A stretch of 64,000 nt of DNA, taken from positions 327,501 to 391,500 of the forward strand of contig BSBK01001537.1 in assembly GCA_027943335.1 (NCBI GenBank), read 5' to 3'. Positions 11,355 through 21,870 of this stretch are shown piece after piece. Under the pieces are notes generated by a model. The model saw nothing but the letters and a program-made list of their open reading frames with translations, was not told the origin of the DNA and did no database searches. The translations under genes and the position numbers were made by a program. This stretch comes from Chamaecyparis obtusa (taxonomy: Eukaryota; Streptophyta; Pinopsida; Cupressales; Cupressaceae). Position 1 is the stretch's first letter. Every line of letters starts with the position of its first letter.

Positions 11355-12799
11355 TGTAAAGAACCCAGCTGGCTCTCTATGGAAATTTGACTTTCCTCAA
11401 ATTCAAATGCGATTTGTTTTGTGTATTTTCAAAAATAATTATGAATCTAAATCTCTCACAACAATTTTTTAAAATTCTGAAAATAAATATAAACCTTTTG
11501 CATTCTTCACCAATCATAAATAATTATAATTGTGCCAACTATCAAATTTCTGAAAAGAAATCAGATATCTAAACAATGAATTAACTTGAAAGTTATTGGC
11601 ACCCGCAATGCTGAATTTCCTTGTAATTAAAATATCTTCCTTGACGCCTTGACACAGCCCCAAATTAAAACAACAGCCACCCTTGAATGGTCATGTGGCA
11701 GCCTGGACAGTCACGTGACTGTCCCAGAGTCTCACACAGGCCCTTTTGCTGCAATAAACTGCCCATAGAAGGAACATGAGAGCATGGAGATGAAGCGTCA
11801 CAACTTCATAAGGTCTCACGCAACCAGTGTGATGATTAACACAGCCTGTGGATGAATATTCAATTTTGTATAACACCTGCCCTTTCCTCTATTTGAAATG
11901 CAGCCTGTATAGAATCAATGAGACTTGAACAATTACGAACTTCTCCAGCCAATTGCTCACAACCGTAATTTCCCAAAAAAATTCAGAACTTCAGCAGGAA
12001 GACAAATCAAATCCTAGGAGAATTAATTGATTTGCCTATAGAATAAAACTTCTCATAAATCCAGTATACTTCAGCACTGGTTTATGACCTCAGATACAAC
12101 TGCAAAATTCACCATCAATCTGTAATGGCTCAAATTGCCAGAAGAGGAATCAGTCCTCAAAACCCTAGCCGGGTAGTCTCTCTCACAACTTCAATAAAAT
12201 CATAATTCAACAATGGATGAATGAAAGTGCTTTTTCGAGTAGAATATATAGCTTTTTCGAAAAAAGCACAATTTCACTTTTTTCATTAAAAAGGCTTTTA
12301 AATGACCTCTTCACTTTATAACATTAAAGTTATAAAGTATTAAAGTTATTAAATTAAAATAATTTAATTTAATAACGATAACTTTAAAAACCAAAAGCCT
12401 TTGAATCCCGCTGACTATACAAACTCATTTCTGACACCAGAGCCTCAAATGCCAACTGCCTTGCCGGAAATAACCCACTGCCAAAAATAGCCAACTGCTA
12501 AAAATAGACTTACTATAAATACTAAGTCTCTCAAACTGGAGATTCTCTGAAACTCGATCTCGAGACATCTGACACTCCGTGCAGACACCCTGCTAATCCT
12601 GGCCATACCCCAAATACTACTTACTAAAAATAGTAAGTTGACCAAAATGACCCGAACGAAGAGCAGACCTGATAATCTGAACCTCCAGAATGGAATCCCA
12701 ACACTGGCTCCACCATCTAACCCCCTCTGATCGCTTGATTAGCCTGTGAGGGTCGCCAAACCAAGCTAATCCCATAAGTCTAAAAATGGGGACATTACA
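11355..12799 (-). repeat. 3' LTR of element C (left copy)
   Basis: Reads TGTAATGTCCCC to GGTTCTTTACA on the - strand. About ten differences from the other copy in the first 330 aligned bases, counted by eye. Confidence 0.92.
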
Positions 12800-12815
12800 G
12801 TCCTCCCTTCCCAAG
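12800..12815 (-). other. Polypurine tract of element C
   Basis: On the - strand CTTGGGAAGGGAGGAC abuts the 3' LTR, the expected plus-strand primer. Confidence 0.8.
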
Positions 12816-12853
12816 ATTGCTTGTTCTCAAGCAATCAGGAAGAACAAGCAACA

Positions 12854-15800
12854 TCATAGACCACCAGGATCCCAAGGATGGTCATAAGTAATGTCCCTAT
12901 CCTCACCATACTCCTGTGAAGAAAAAACCAACATCAGCAGAACAGACACCACTGAAAACATCCGAAGACCAACTGTAGATGCCGCTGCAGAAAACAACCC
13001 AGTGGAACTCAACCCAAGTGAAATAATAACTCTGTCAAAACCTGAGTCCCTATCTATCCAACACTCACACCCAACTACACTGAGAAAACAACAGCGACCA
13101 AATGTACCTGAATCACTGTTATCAACTCTGCCCTTTGACAAACAAACCTGAGTGTGTGGATACTGCAAGTAGTCTAACTTGCAACTGCCAATTCCATTTG
13201 TAAAAGATGGTGCCAATCCATCCCATAATGGATGATAAGAAACTAGAGCCGATTTACCCCTGTGTGAGATCAAATCTTCCACCTGTGGGTCAAAAGAAAA
13301 ATGATGAGCATACCCTACCGTATAGTGCCGGTAAGAAACCCCAATCTCCATCAATGGCTCATCATTACCAAACTGGGAATCATGAGATGGCTCCAATCTC
13401 TGACTCCGCATAATTGCAGGTTGGGTAGGAACCTGAGCAACCCTCTCAACAAACCCAACCTCGAAATCCTGTGGGGAAGCATAGTAGATAGAGTCTCCAC
13501 AATCTTCCCTACCAACCTCCGAATAGCACAAGAGCCTCAGATGAGAGTACCCTCAAACACTCTATAAGAATCCTGTCGCACATCTGCACTCTCAAGTAAA
13601 TACTCCATAAATGACTTGGTGCAGTAAAAATTATACGTGGAAGCGTCAACTTGCTCCCCCGCAATCCACAACTGATCTCTCTGAAAATGTGGCACAACCA
13701 ACTATCCCGTACTATCAACCATGTGAGATGATGAAATAGATTCACTTCTAGCAAAAGGAAGCAAATCAACCTGAGAGCTTGACTCCACTTGTAGTCCTAC
13801 CTCATTCGTACCAAGTGCTCCCATATCCTGAACATGTGTCTGCTACATCATCATGTTCCTCATCACCAACCGTAGGGGCAACCTCACCACCAACCACCTC
13901 AATGTGCAATTGAACTGGATCTGGGGCTGGTGTGGATCGTAAATGCTTCAACTCCACGGTCACCTCTAATTGAATCTGCGACTCCTGAAGAGCCTGCTGA
14001 GTGTCCTCTAAAACCTCAGTAGTCGCTGTGAGCTTCTGGGTAAGCTCACTCACCTCCTCCTCTCTGTCCATCAGTGCCTCATAGGCTGTACTCCCCCACT
14101 CAACTAGGTGATCTTGGTCGGCTACCATCTGTAAGTAGTTCTATCTCAAAATCTTGACACCCTCACGCAAAGAATGAATCTTTGTCAATGAAAGGTAACC
14201 ACCCCTGGGCTCATCTGTCATAGGAGCACCCCAACCATAAACAGCCAACAACTGACGAGCAACATCAAAATGCTCGAGAGTAGAAGTAATATCTCTCTCA
14301 TCAACTCGCAACTGGCTAGTCACATGATGTCTTTGCAAAACAGACCTCCCATGAACAACCTCAAATGCACTGTCTACACTATGAGAGGAAGCTGTATCCA
14401 ACGAACTCCCCTCAAGATCACTGTCTCTCTGTGTACTTTCATCTAAGTACACATCTACAAACTGAATATGGGCATTGGACATGTCCTCATCTAACCTCGA
14501 GGAAGCTACTGCTGAATCCGACTCAACACAATCTCCAACTCCCACGTCCTCTGCGACCATCTGACAGTCCAGATCTTGGAATACATCCACATGAGTTACT
14601 GATGAAGTAACCCCCTCTCTAGAAATGAAAGCCTTGGCTGTAACAAACTCTTGCCACTTATAAGCTTCCTTGTCCTCATCTGTGAGTCCCTGTAACACAG
14701 AATCCTGGAACCCACCACCACCATATGACAACGCTGAATCTACACCCAAAGTCAGATTTAGAAAGCCAGAAATACTACAGCACTCATCATCCTCACTCTC
14801 AGCATCGGAGATATCTGCAATGCTAGTGTACACATCATCTATCTGCATCTCCTCTACTAACTCTGGATGCATACACGACTCAATGTCATCATGTGAATCA
14901 ACTAAACTATGACATGAAACTACGTTGCCCAAATCAACTGCAACACTCCCATCTTGAGTGTCATCACAAGAAAGCCCCATGCTCACATCCTCAACACAGG
15001 AAAAAGCCATTGTCTCCTGTACTGATCCCACACTACGACTGCTGTCATAAACCTCTGAGTTGTCAGAGCTCATGTGCTCCTCGCAGTCATCACCCAACAT
15101 CTCACAAGAGGTGTCATCTCCAATGCAGCTCACAACATCCTCAAAAGTGTCATCAGAGGTATCTATACTATCAACTCCCACATCTCCTGCTGAAATCTCA
15201 ACTGCTAACACGTGACTCTGCACACATGACTCAACGTCAGGATGTGCACCAATAATGCTGGAGCACGAACAGTCATCAACTGACCTCGCTGTAATGCCCA
15301 GATCACCATCCTCACCATTGGGAGACTCTGTACATGCCTTGGTCCCAACTAAGGAAGCAATTGCCTCCTAAACTGGAGCGGCACTACTACGGCTGACATA
15401 AACATCTCCAATAATCACTCCCTCCAAAAAAGAATCTGAACACTCAGTGATAACTGCAACATCAGCTGCCTTTGTAGAATCCATAGTGACTGCTCTGGGA
15501 GCCTCAACCTGGTGATGCTCAGCGCTGCTGTCAACCAATGGCACTGAAACATCCACTGGCTCCTGTGCAATAAATCTATCACCACCACTGCGGATGGGGA
15601 TGGGAATAGCAGGCGCTGAACTAGATGTAGGGACATCAACATCATGGACTACTGTCGGAGAAAACTCCAGCCTTCTCCCCTACAAACTCGATGTCGGCCT
15701 TCGAAAGGCAGAGACCATATATCTCGCTGCCTTGTTTACTGTAACTGGATCCGACAAACTCTCTGCCAATCTTTGCTGATGCAGTCTAAGTCTCTCCATG

Positions 15801-15883
15801 CTTTCTACTAAAGCATTTAATTCCTCTCTGTTTCCCTTATTGCTATGATGACTTCCGGAACTGGGTCTCTTGTATTTATCCAT
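12854..15883 (-). pseudogene. Single ~1010-codon ORF of element C, unknown protein
   Basis: I do not recognise this protein. From the ATG at 15883 (85 bases after the primer site) the same - strand frame runs to 12854, just before the polypurine tract. It is broken by TAG at 15680, 15368 and 14139. Around 13800 it shifts frame, shows a further TAG at 13702, and returns to the first frame near 13540. Segments: a charged start (MDKYKRPSSGSHHSNKG); a very acidic Ser/Asp/Cys-rich middle (about 15300-14500); a helical piece after LLAVYGWGAPM with a coiled-coil signature (REEEVSELTQKLTATTEVL, about 14128-13980); and a C-terminus with a hydrophobic stretch (FSVVSVLLMLVF) ending WDPGGL. No zinc knuckle, protease or polymerase motif is present. 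It could be a gag-like, envelope-like or captured host protein; the sequence does not decide. Confidence 0.7.
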
Positions 15884-15967
15884 AGCTAAAGAAAATAGAA
15901 GTGCTGATCACTTATAAAAACTTCTGAATAAAAATAAATCCAGACCCCACAGGATGGCAGGAAAAAA

Positions 15968-15979
15968 GCTCTGATACCA
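15968..15979 (-). other. Primer binding site of element C (tRNA-iMet type)
   Basis: The - strand reads TGGTATCAGAGC one base inside the 5' LTR, which fixes the element's orientation. Confidence 0.9.
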
Positions 15980-15980
15980 C

Positions 15981-17424
15981 TGTAAAGAACCCAACTGGCT
16001 CTCTATGGAAATTTGACTTTCCTCAAATTCAAATGTGATTTGTTTTGTGTATTTTCAAAAATAATTATGAATCTACATCTCTCACAACAATTCTTTAAAA
16101 TTCTGAAAATAAATATAAACCTTTTGCATTCTTCACCAATCATAAATAATTATAATTGTGCCAACTATCAAATTTCTGAAAAGAAATCAGATATATAAAC
16201 AATGAATTAACTTGGAAGTTATTGGCACTTGCAATGCTGAATTTCCTTGTAATAAAAATATCTTCCTTGAGGCCTTGACACAGCCCCAAATTAAAACAAC
16301 AGCCACCCTTGAATGGTCACGTGGCAGCCTGGACAGTCACGTGACTGTCTTAGAGTCTCACGCAGGCCCTTTTGCTGCAATAAACTGCACATAGAAGGAA
16401 TGTGAGAGCATGGAGATGAAGCGTCACAGCTTCATAAGGTCTCACGCAACCAGTGTGATGATTAACGCAGCTTGTGGATGAATATTCAATTCTGTATAAC
16501 ACCTGCCCTTTCCTCTATTTGAAACGGAGCTTGTATAGAATCAATGAGACTTGAACAATTACGAACTTCTCCAGCCAATTGCTCACAATCGTAATTTCCC
16601 CAAAAAATTCAGAACTTCAGCAGGAAGACAAATCAAACCCCAGGACAATTAATTGATTTGCCTGTAGAATAAAACTTCTAATAAATCCAGTATACTTCAG
16701 CACTAGTTTATGACCTCAGATACAACTGCAAAATTCACCATCAATCTGTAATGGCTCAAATTGCCAGAAGAGGAATTAGTCCTCAAAACCCTAGTCGGGT
16801 AGTCTCTCTCACAACTTCAATAAAATTATAATTCAACAATGGATGAATGAAAGTGCTTTTTCGAGTAGACTATATAGCTTTTTCGGAAAAAGCACAATTT
16901 CACTTTTTTCATTAAAAAGACTTTTAAATGACCTCTTCACTTTATAACATTAAAGTTATAAAGTATTAAAGTTATTAAATTAAAATAATTTAATTTAATA
17001 ACGATAACTTTAAAAACCAAAAGCCTTTGAATCTCGCTGACTGTACAAACTCATTTCCGACACTAGAGCCTCAAATGCCAACTGCCATGCCGGAAATAAC
17101 CCACTGCCAAAAATAGCCAACTGCTAAAAATAGACTTACTATAAATAGTAAGTCTCTCAAACTGGAGATTCTCTGAAACTCTATCATGAGACATCTGACA
17201 CTCCGTGTAGACACCCTGCTAATCCTGGCCATACCCCAAATACCACTTACTAAAAATAGTAAGTTGACCAAAATGACCCGAACGAAGAGCAGACCTGATA
17301 ATCTGAACCTCCAGAATGGAATCCCAACACTGGCTTCACCATCTGATCCCCTTTGATCGCTTGATTAGCCTGTGAGGGTCGCCAAACCAAGCTAATCCCA
17401 TAAGTCTAAAACGGGGACATTACA
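15981..17424 (-). repeat. 5' LTR of element C (right copy)
   Basis: 1444 bases, partner of 11355-12799, followed by the second caata duplication and then by the continuation of A's protease. Confidence 0.92.
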
Positions 17425-20400
17425 CAATAACACTAAATGCTGATGTGATATTGGGAACTCCTTAGATACACTCCTTGGGACACTTCATTATGGATCTCCC
17501 AAATCTAGAAATTTGTTTCCAACATAATGATCAAGAAGTCACCTTGAGAGGGTTAGTCGACGAATCCCCAAAAGTAGTCTCCTCCAAAAGAATGGAAATA
17601 ATTTTTAGACACGGGCAAGGAGAGTGGGCTGCACAATGTATCATTCTCGACAAGGCCTCCGCCAAAGGCAAAAAAATTCACATTGATGTCCAACTCATCT
17701 TGAATAAATATAAGAAAGTATTTGGTGATATTCCCCCAGGACTACCTCAAAAAAGAGAGGATTTGAACATACAATAGAATTAGAAGAAGAGGCTAAACGT
17801 GTGATCACTACCCCCTAACAACGCCCTTGCAAATTCAAAGAAGAGATTGAGAAAACCATCAAGGAGCTACTAGAAATGGGTCATATCCAACCTAGTTCTA
17901 GTTCCTTTGCATCCTCCATACTACTAATCAAGAAAAAAGATGGTACCATGAGAATGTGCAATTATAGGGTCTTAAACAAAAAAGCAATAAAAACCTCTAC
18001 TCTATTCCAAGAAGTGATGAATTAATCAACAAACTCCTTGGATCTAGGTACTTCTCCAAAATTGATCTACACTTCGGCTGTCATCAACTAAGAATGAGAA
18101 AAGAAGATGTTCCTAAGACTGCCTTTAGGTGTCACTATGGACACTTTGAATTTTCGGTCCTACCTTTTGGCCTAACAAATGCCCCCACATTAGTTCAATC
18201 ATGCATGTGCCCCCACATTAGTTCAATCATGCATGAATCTTATATTCAAAAAGCAACTAAGGAAGATTCATATTTTTCGATGACATCTTTATCTATATCA
18301 AGACATGGGAATAACATCTTAAACATATTGAGGAAGTTCTAAACATCTTGGACCAAGAAATCTCTATATGCCAAATGCTCCAAATGTGAATTTGGACTAG
18401 AAGACATCCTCTACCTTGGTCATAAAATCAATGCTCAAGGGGTGAGTGTAGATGAAGAAAAAATTAAATCCATAAATGAATGGCCAAAACCAAAAACTCT
18501 TATACAGCTAAGGGGTTTTATGAGTTTATGCAGTTACTATCAACGTTTTGTCAAAGGATTTTCTAAGCTAGCCACCCCACTTACAGACTTAACCAAAAAG
18601 GGGGCCTTTGTGTGGAATGAAGTGACTCAACAGGCTTTTGTCAAACTAAATGAAGTAATGAGCTCTTGCCCTGTTTTAGCCATCCTTGATTTTATGTTAC
18701 CCTGCGAATTGCAATGTGATGCTTTCGAGGAAGATATTGGAGCAGTCCTAAATAAACATCCCATCACATTTGAAAGTCTTAAGCTCACCTAGACTGACAA
18801 AATAATTATTCTATCTATGTTAAAGAGATGTTGGCCACCACACACGCCTTAACCAAGTTTAGACAATACTTGGTTTATGAGAAATTTAATGTTAAGACAA
18901 ATCATAATAGCTCAAGGTTCTTTATAAATCAAAAAGATTTAAATGACAAACAATAGAAGTGGGTAAGCAAGATACAAGCTTACGATTTTGATACTGAGTC
19001 CATAAAAGGGGCAAACAATGTTGTAGCAAATGCCTTCTCACAATGACCCCATTTGAATTCCATAATAAGCATCATTGCAGATTGGAAGAATGATATAATT
19101 TCTGAATATGTAAAAGACATAGAAGCTAATGGTATCCTAGGAGGGAATTTACCCAATGAAGAATACAAAGTAGTAGAAGAACCTATCCTATATAAAAATA
19201 GGACATTCTTTGTGTTCAACTAAAGATGAAAGATAAGATCATTAAGGAATACCACAACAATCCCTTAGTTGGCCACCAAGCATACTATAAAACCTACAAA
19301 CAATTAAGTGAAAAATACTTCTGGAAGGGTGTCAAGAAGGATGTCCCTAAGCATGTACAAGAATGTATAACCTGTCAAAGAAACAAAATTGAACAAAGCC
19401 ACCCAACAGGTCTTCTACAACCCTTACCCATTCCAAATCAATAATGGGAAATCATCTCTATGGACTTCATAATGGGATTACCTAAAGTTCAAGGGAAGGA
19501 TTGCATCTATGTAATAGTGGATTGACTCACCAAGTATATACATTTCACAACAATATCTATTGAGTATTGAGCTCCCCAAATAGATGAGGTATTCTTCAAA
19601 GAAATCTTCAGATTACATTGTCTTCCAAGAAACATTGTTAGTGATTGAGATATCCAATTCCTTAGCTTATTTTGGCAAGAGCTCTTTCGCTTAGTAGGGA
19701 CTAAACTAACACCCAGTACAAGTTACCATCGTCAAATGTATGGACAAACTGAAATTGTTAACAAATGGGCGGAGGGATATTTGAGAAATTATGTCACTGA
19801 CCAACAGAATGCGTGAATAAAATGGTTACACCTTGGTGAATATTGCTACAATACAACCCACCTCATGTCAATTGGGATGAGTCCCTTCAAGGCATTGTAT
19901 GGTTATGAAGCAACCTCCTTTGGAAGTTTGATTTTACAAGAAAGCCGAGTGCCAAGTGCTAAAGGTTTTGTGCAACAAAGTATTGATATCATGAATGCCC
20001 TCAAAGATAAATTGCATCAAGTACAAAATCAACAAAAGATCTATGCTGATAGAAACCGCATTGAGAGAACATTTGAAGTTGAAGACTTAGTATTCTTGCA
20101 GTCACAACCATATAAGCAATCCTCAATCAAGGGCAGTGGAGTGGAAAAAGTAAAACCCTGATTTTATGGGCCATATAAGAGGCTAAGGAAGATAGGTTAA
20201 GTAGCTTACGAATTGGATCTGCCTGAAAACAGCCATATTCACAATGTCTTTCATGTGTCTTGACACAAGAATGTGCGAGGGCAACATGTTAACCCATGTG
20301 TAGAGTTTGTTCTGCTTGATGACAATGGTAAACTCATTGTGGAACCCAAAGTTGTCCTCAATATGAGGGAGAAGCGATTGAGGAATAAGGCTATTGCTGA

Positions 20401-20539
20401 ATTCTTGATCAAATGGAAGGGCTTGCATATGGAAGATGCTTGGGAAGGAGAAGAGATCTTCAATCATCCAAATCTGAAATTGCTTGAGAGCAAGTATATT
20501 TGGAAAGGGCAAACTGTCATGCTCCTAGTACGAAAGTGA
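17425..20539 (+). pseudogene. pol of element A: protease end, RT, RNase H, integrase, chromodomain
   Basis: Order along the strand: protease end DVILGTPW in shifted frame (about 17440-17470); reverse transcriptase (about 17810-18430, with VLPFGLTNAPT and a FFDD active-site relic near 18270); connection and RNase H (18442-19040, LRGFMSLCSYYQRFVKGFSK); and integrase zinc region (19226-19400, spaced H-H-C-C with GHQAYYKTYKQL and CITCQ). The integrase core follows to about 20160 with TGA in place of Arg or Trp codons. A chromodomain ends it (about 20370-20510, FLIKWKGLHMEDAWE). The chromodomain places A in the chromovirus branch. Many stops, frameshifts and a small tandem duplication at 18179-18234 make it inactive. 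The polypurine tract overlaps the last codons. Confidence 0.88.
20502..20514 (+). other. Polypurine tract of element A
   Basis: GGAAAGGGCAAAC lies directly before the TGTCATGC start of the 3' LTR and inside the end of the chromodomain ORF, as usual in chromoviruses. Confidence 0.75.
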
Positions 20540-21428
20540 TATCGATCATGTACAAAGAGCTGATTACAAACAGCAATGTATTGGGCAGCAAACATTATGA
20601 ATGCATAAAGCTGTGATCTTAATAATAAATAGCAATTAATGGAAGTAACTAAATTTATTAATAAATCTATGAAAAGGTTCGATCAAAGAAAGACAATAAT
20701 TTTGGTAGCTAGCGAGTAAACAAGAGGTACGTCTCTTCACATAAAAGATAGCGAATATCAAAGTTCACACATCCTCAAAGAATGATGGACTATAAATGAA
20801 GAAGGCTGCGGTGTAAGAAAGGTCTCAATCAATCAAGCAAGCAAATTACATCAAAGAAGACAATCAGCAGATTGAACAAGAAGTATTCCAATAAAGGAAG
20901 CAAAGGAATTTAAGATCGAACCTCTATTCATCTAACAACAAATACATCAAGTGTTATCCACAGTGATTACTATTCAGACCCGGCTTGAGAGCAGCAGCCT
21001 AATACTCTTTTCAGATCAGTCCTCAGCATTCTATAAACCCACAACTGTCTTGTGGTATATATTGAGTTTATGCATTTTTGACAATAATTATCTCTTATTT
21101 ATGTGCATTCATATAATAAAATGTAAAGTGCATATGCTTGATAATGAAACTGTTTGAAATCCATCTTGTATGATCTGTGGTGTAAGAGGGGAGTTATAAG
21201 ATGGTTATCTAAGTAGGCCACCCTAGGGATGACCATCCTATTGGCTCCTAGGGCCAAGAAGGTTTTGATTTCAATCCACTCTTGGACTTAGATAGAACAA
21301 CCGAGAGCCCTGTTGACAATCTCCTTTCCAACTCTGCAATGATGGCTCTTTTCTTTAGGGGGATGAGGCATAGATAGGGAAAGCAGGTACAAGCACCCCA
21401 CTAAATTGGCCTCCCGGTGGATGTCCTT

Positions 21429-21713
21429 TGTTTTCCCTCTCGGGTCAACAAGAATAGTTGCATAAACACACATTAACTGATAAACATGAACACAGGAAAG
21501 TATTGCAATTCGGTAAACATAAAGTACTCAGAAAACCAAATCATAAATCGTCCTATTCCCAATCTGAGCAAAGTATACATAAAGCCTCCGAAGGGACACG
21601 ACCGAAACGTCGCGTCGTAACGGTTCACACTCTCGGTGCTAACCGCCAAGATTAACATAACTTAACATAAGTTTATTACATAACTCCCGTACATACAAAA
21701 TATACCGACAACA
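21429..21713 (-). repeat. 3' LTR of element E (left copy)
   Basis: 285 bases, TGTTGTCGGTATATTTTG at its - strand start and GAGAGGGAAAACA at its end. Identical to 31321-31605. Confidence 0.97.
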
Positions 21714-21724
21714 TCATCCCCCCC
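21714..21724 (-). other. Polypurine tract of element E
   Basis: The - strand reads GGGGGGGATGA immediately before the 3' LTR. Confidence 0.8.
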
Positions 21725-21870
21725 ATAAAAGAAGTCGGCTCCGATGACTGACAAAAGAAAACATAGACAAAATGGAGCCTATTACAAATTACTGAGAAGG
21801 GGGCGTAGGAAGCATCCCTGAAGATGAGGGTCCAGCTGGTGCCGGTGCTGAAGCAATCTGGGCTCGCAAC

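Larger units (their letters stand above)
11355..17424 (-). mobile_element. Element C: LTR element with one large unassigned ORF
   Basis: LTRs at 11355-12799 and 15981-17424 (1445 and 1444 bases) differ at only a few percent by eye. The duplication caata flanks it (11350-11354 and 17425-17429). The element runs on the - strand: its primer site (complement of gctctgatacca, 15968-15979) lies inside the right LTR, and its polypurine tract (12800-12815) lies inside the left one. The 3.2-kb interior is nearly all one reading frame, with no gag, protease, reverse transcriptase or integrase. It therefore looks non-autonomous. Solo LTR L (54110-55241) is a relative. Confidence 0.92.

Noticed and set aside
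12891..15255. Several 60-120-codon + strand frames rich in Ser, His and Cys
   Set aside because: Antisense of the element C ORF, whose single frame, start position and codon pattern are on the - strand.
21458..21655. 65-codon frame present identically in both LTRs of E
   Set aside because: It lies wholly inside the LTR on the antisense strand and is duplicated only because the LTRs are identical.
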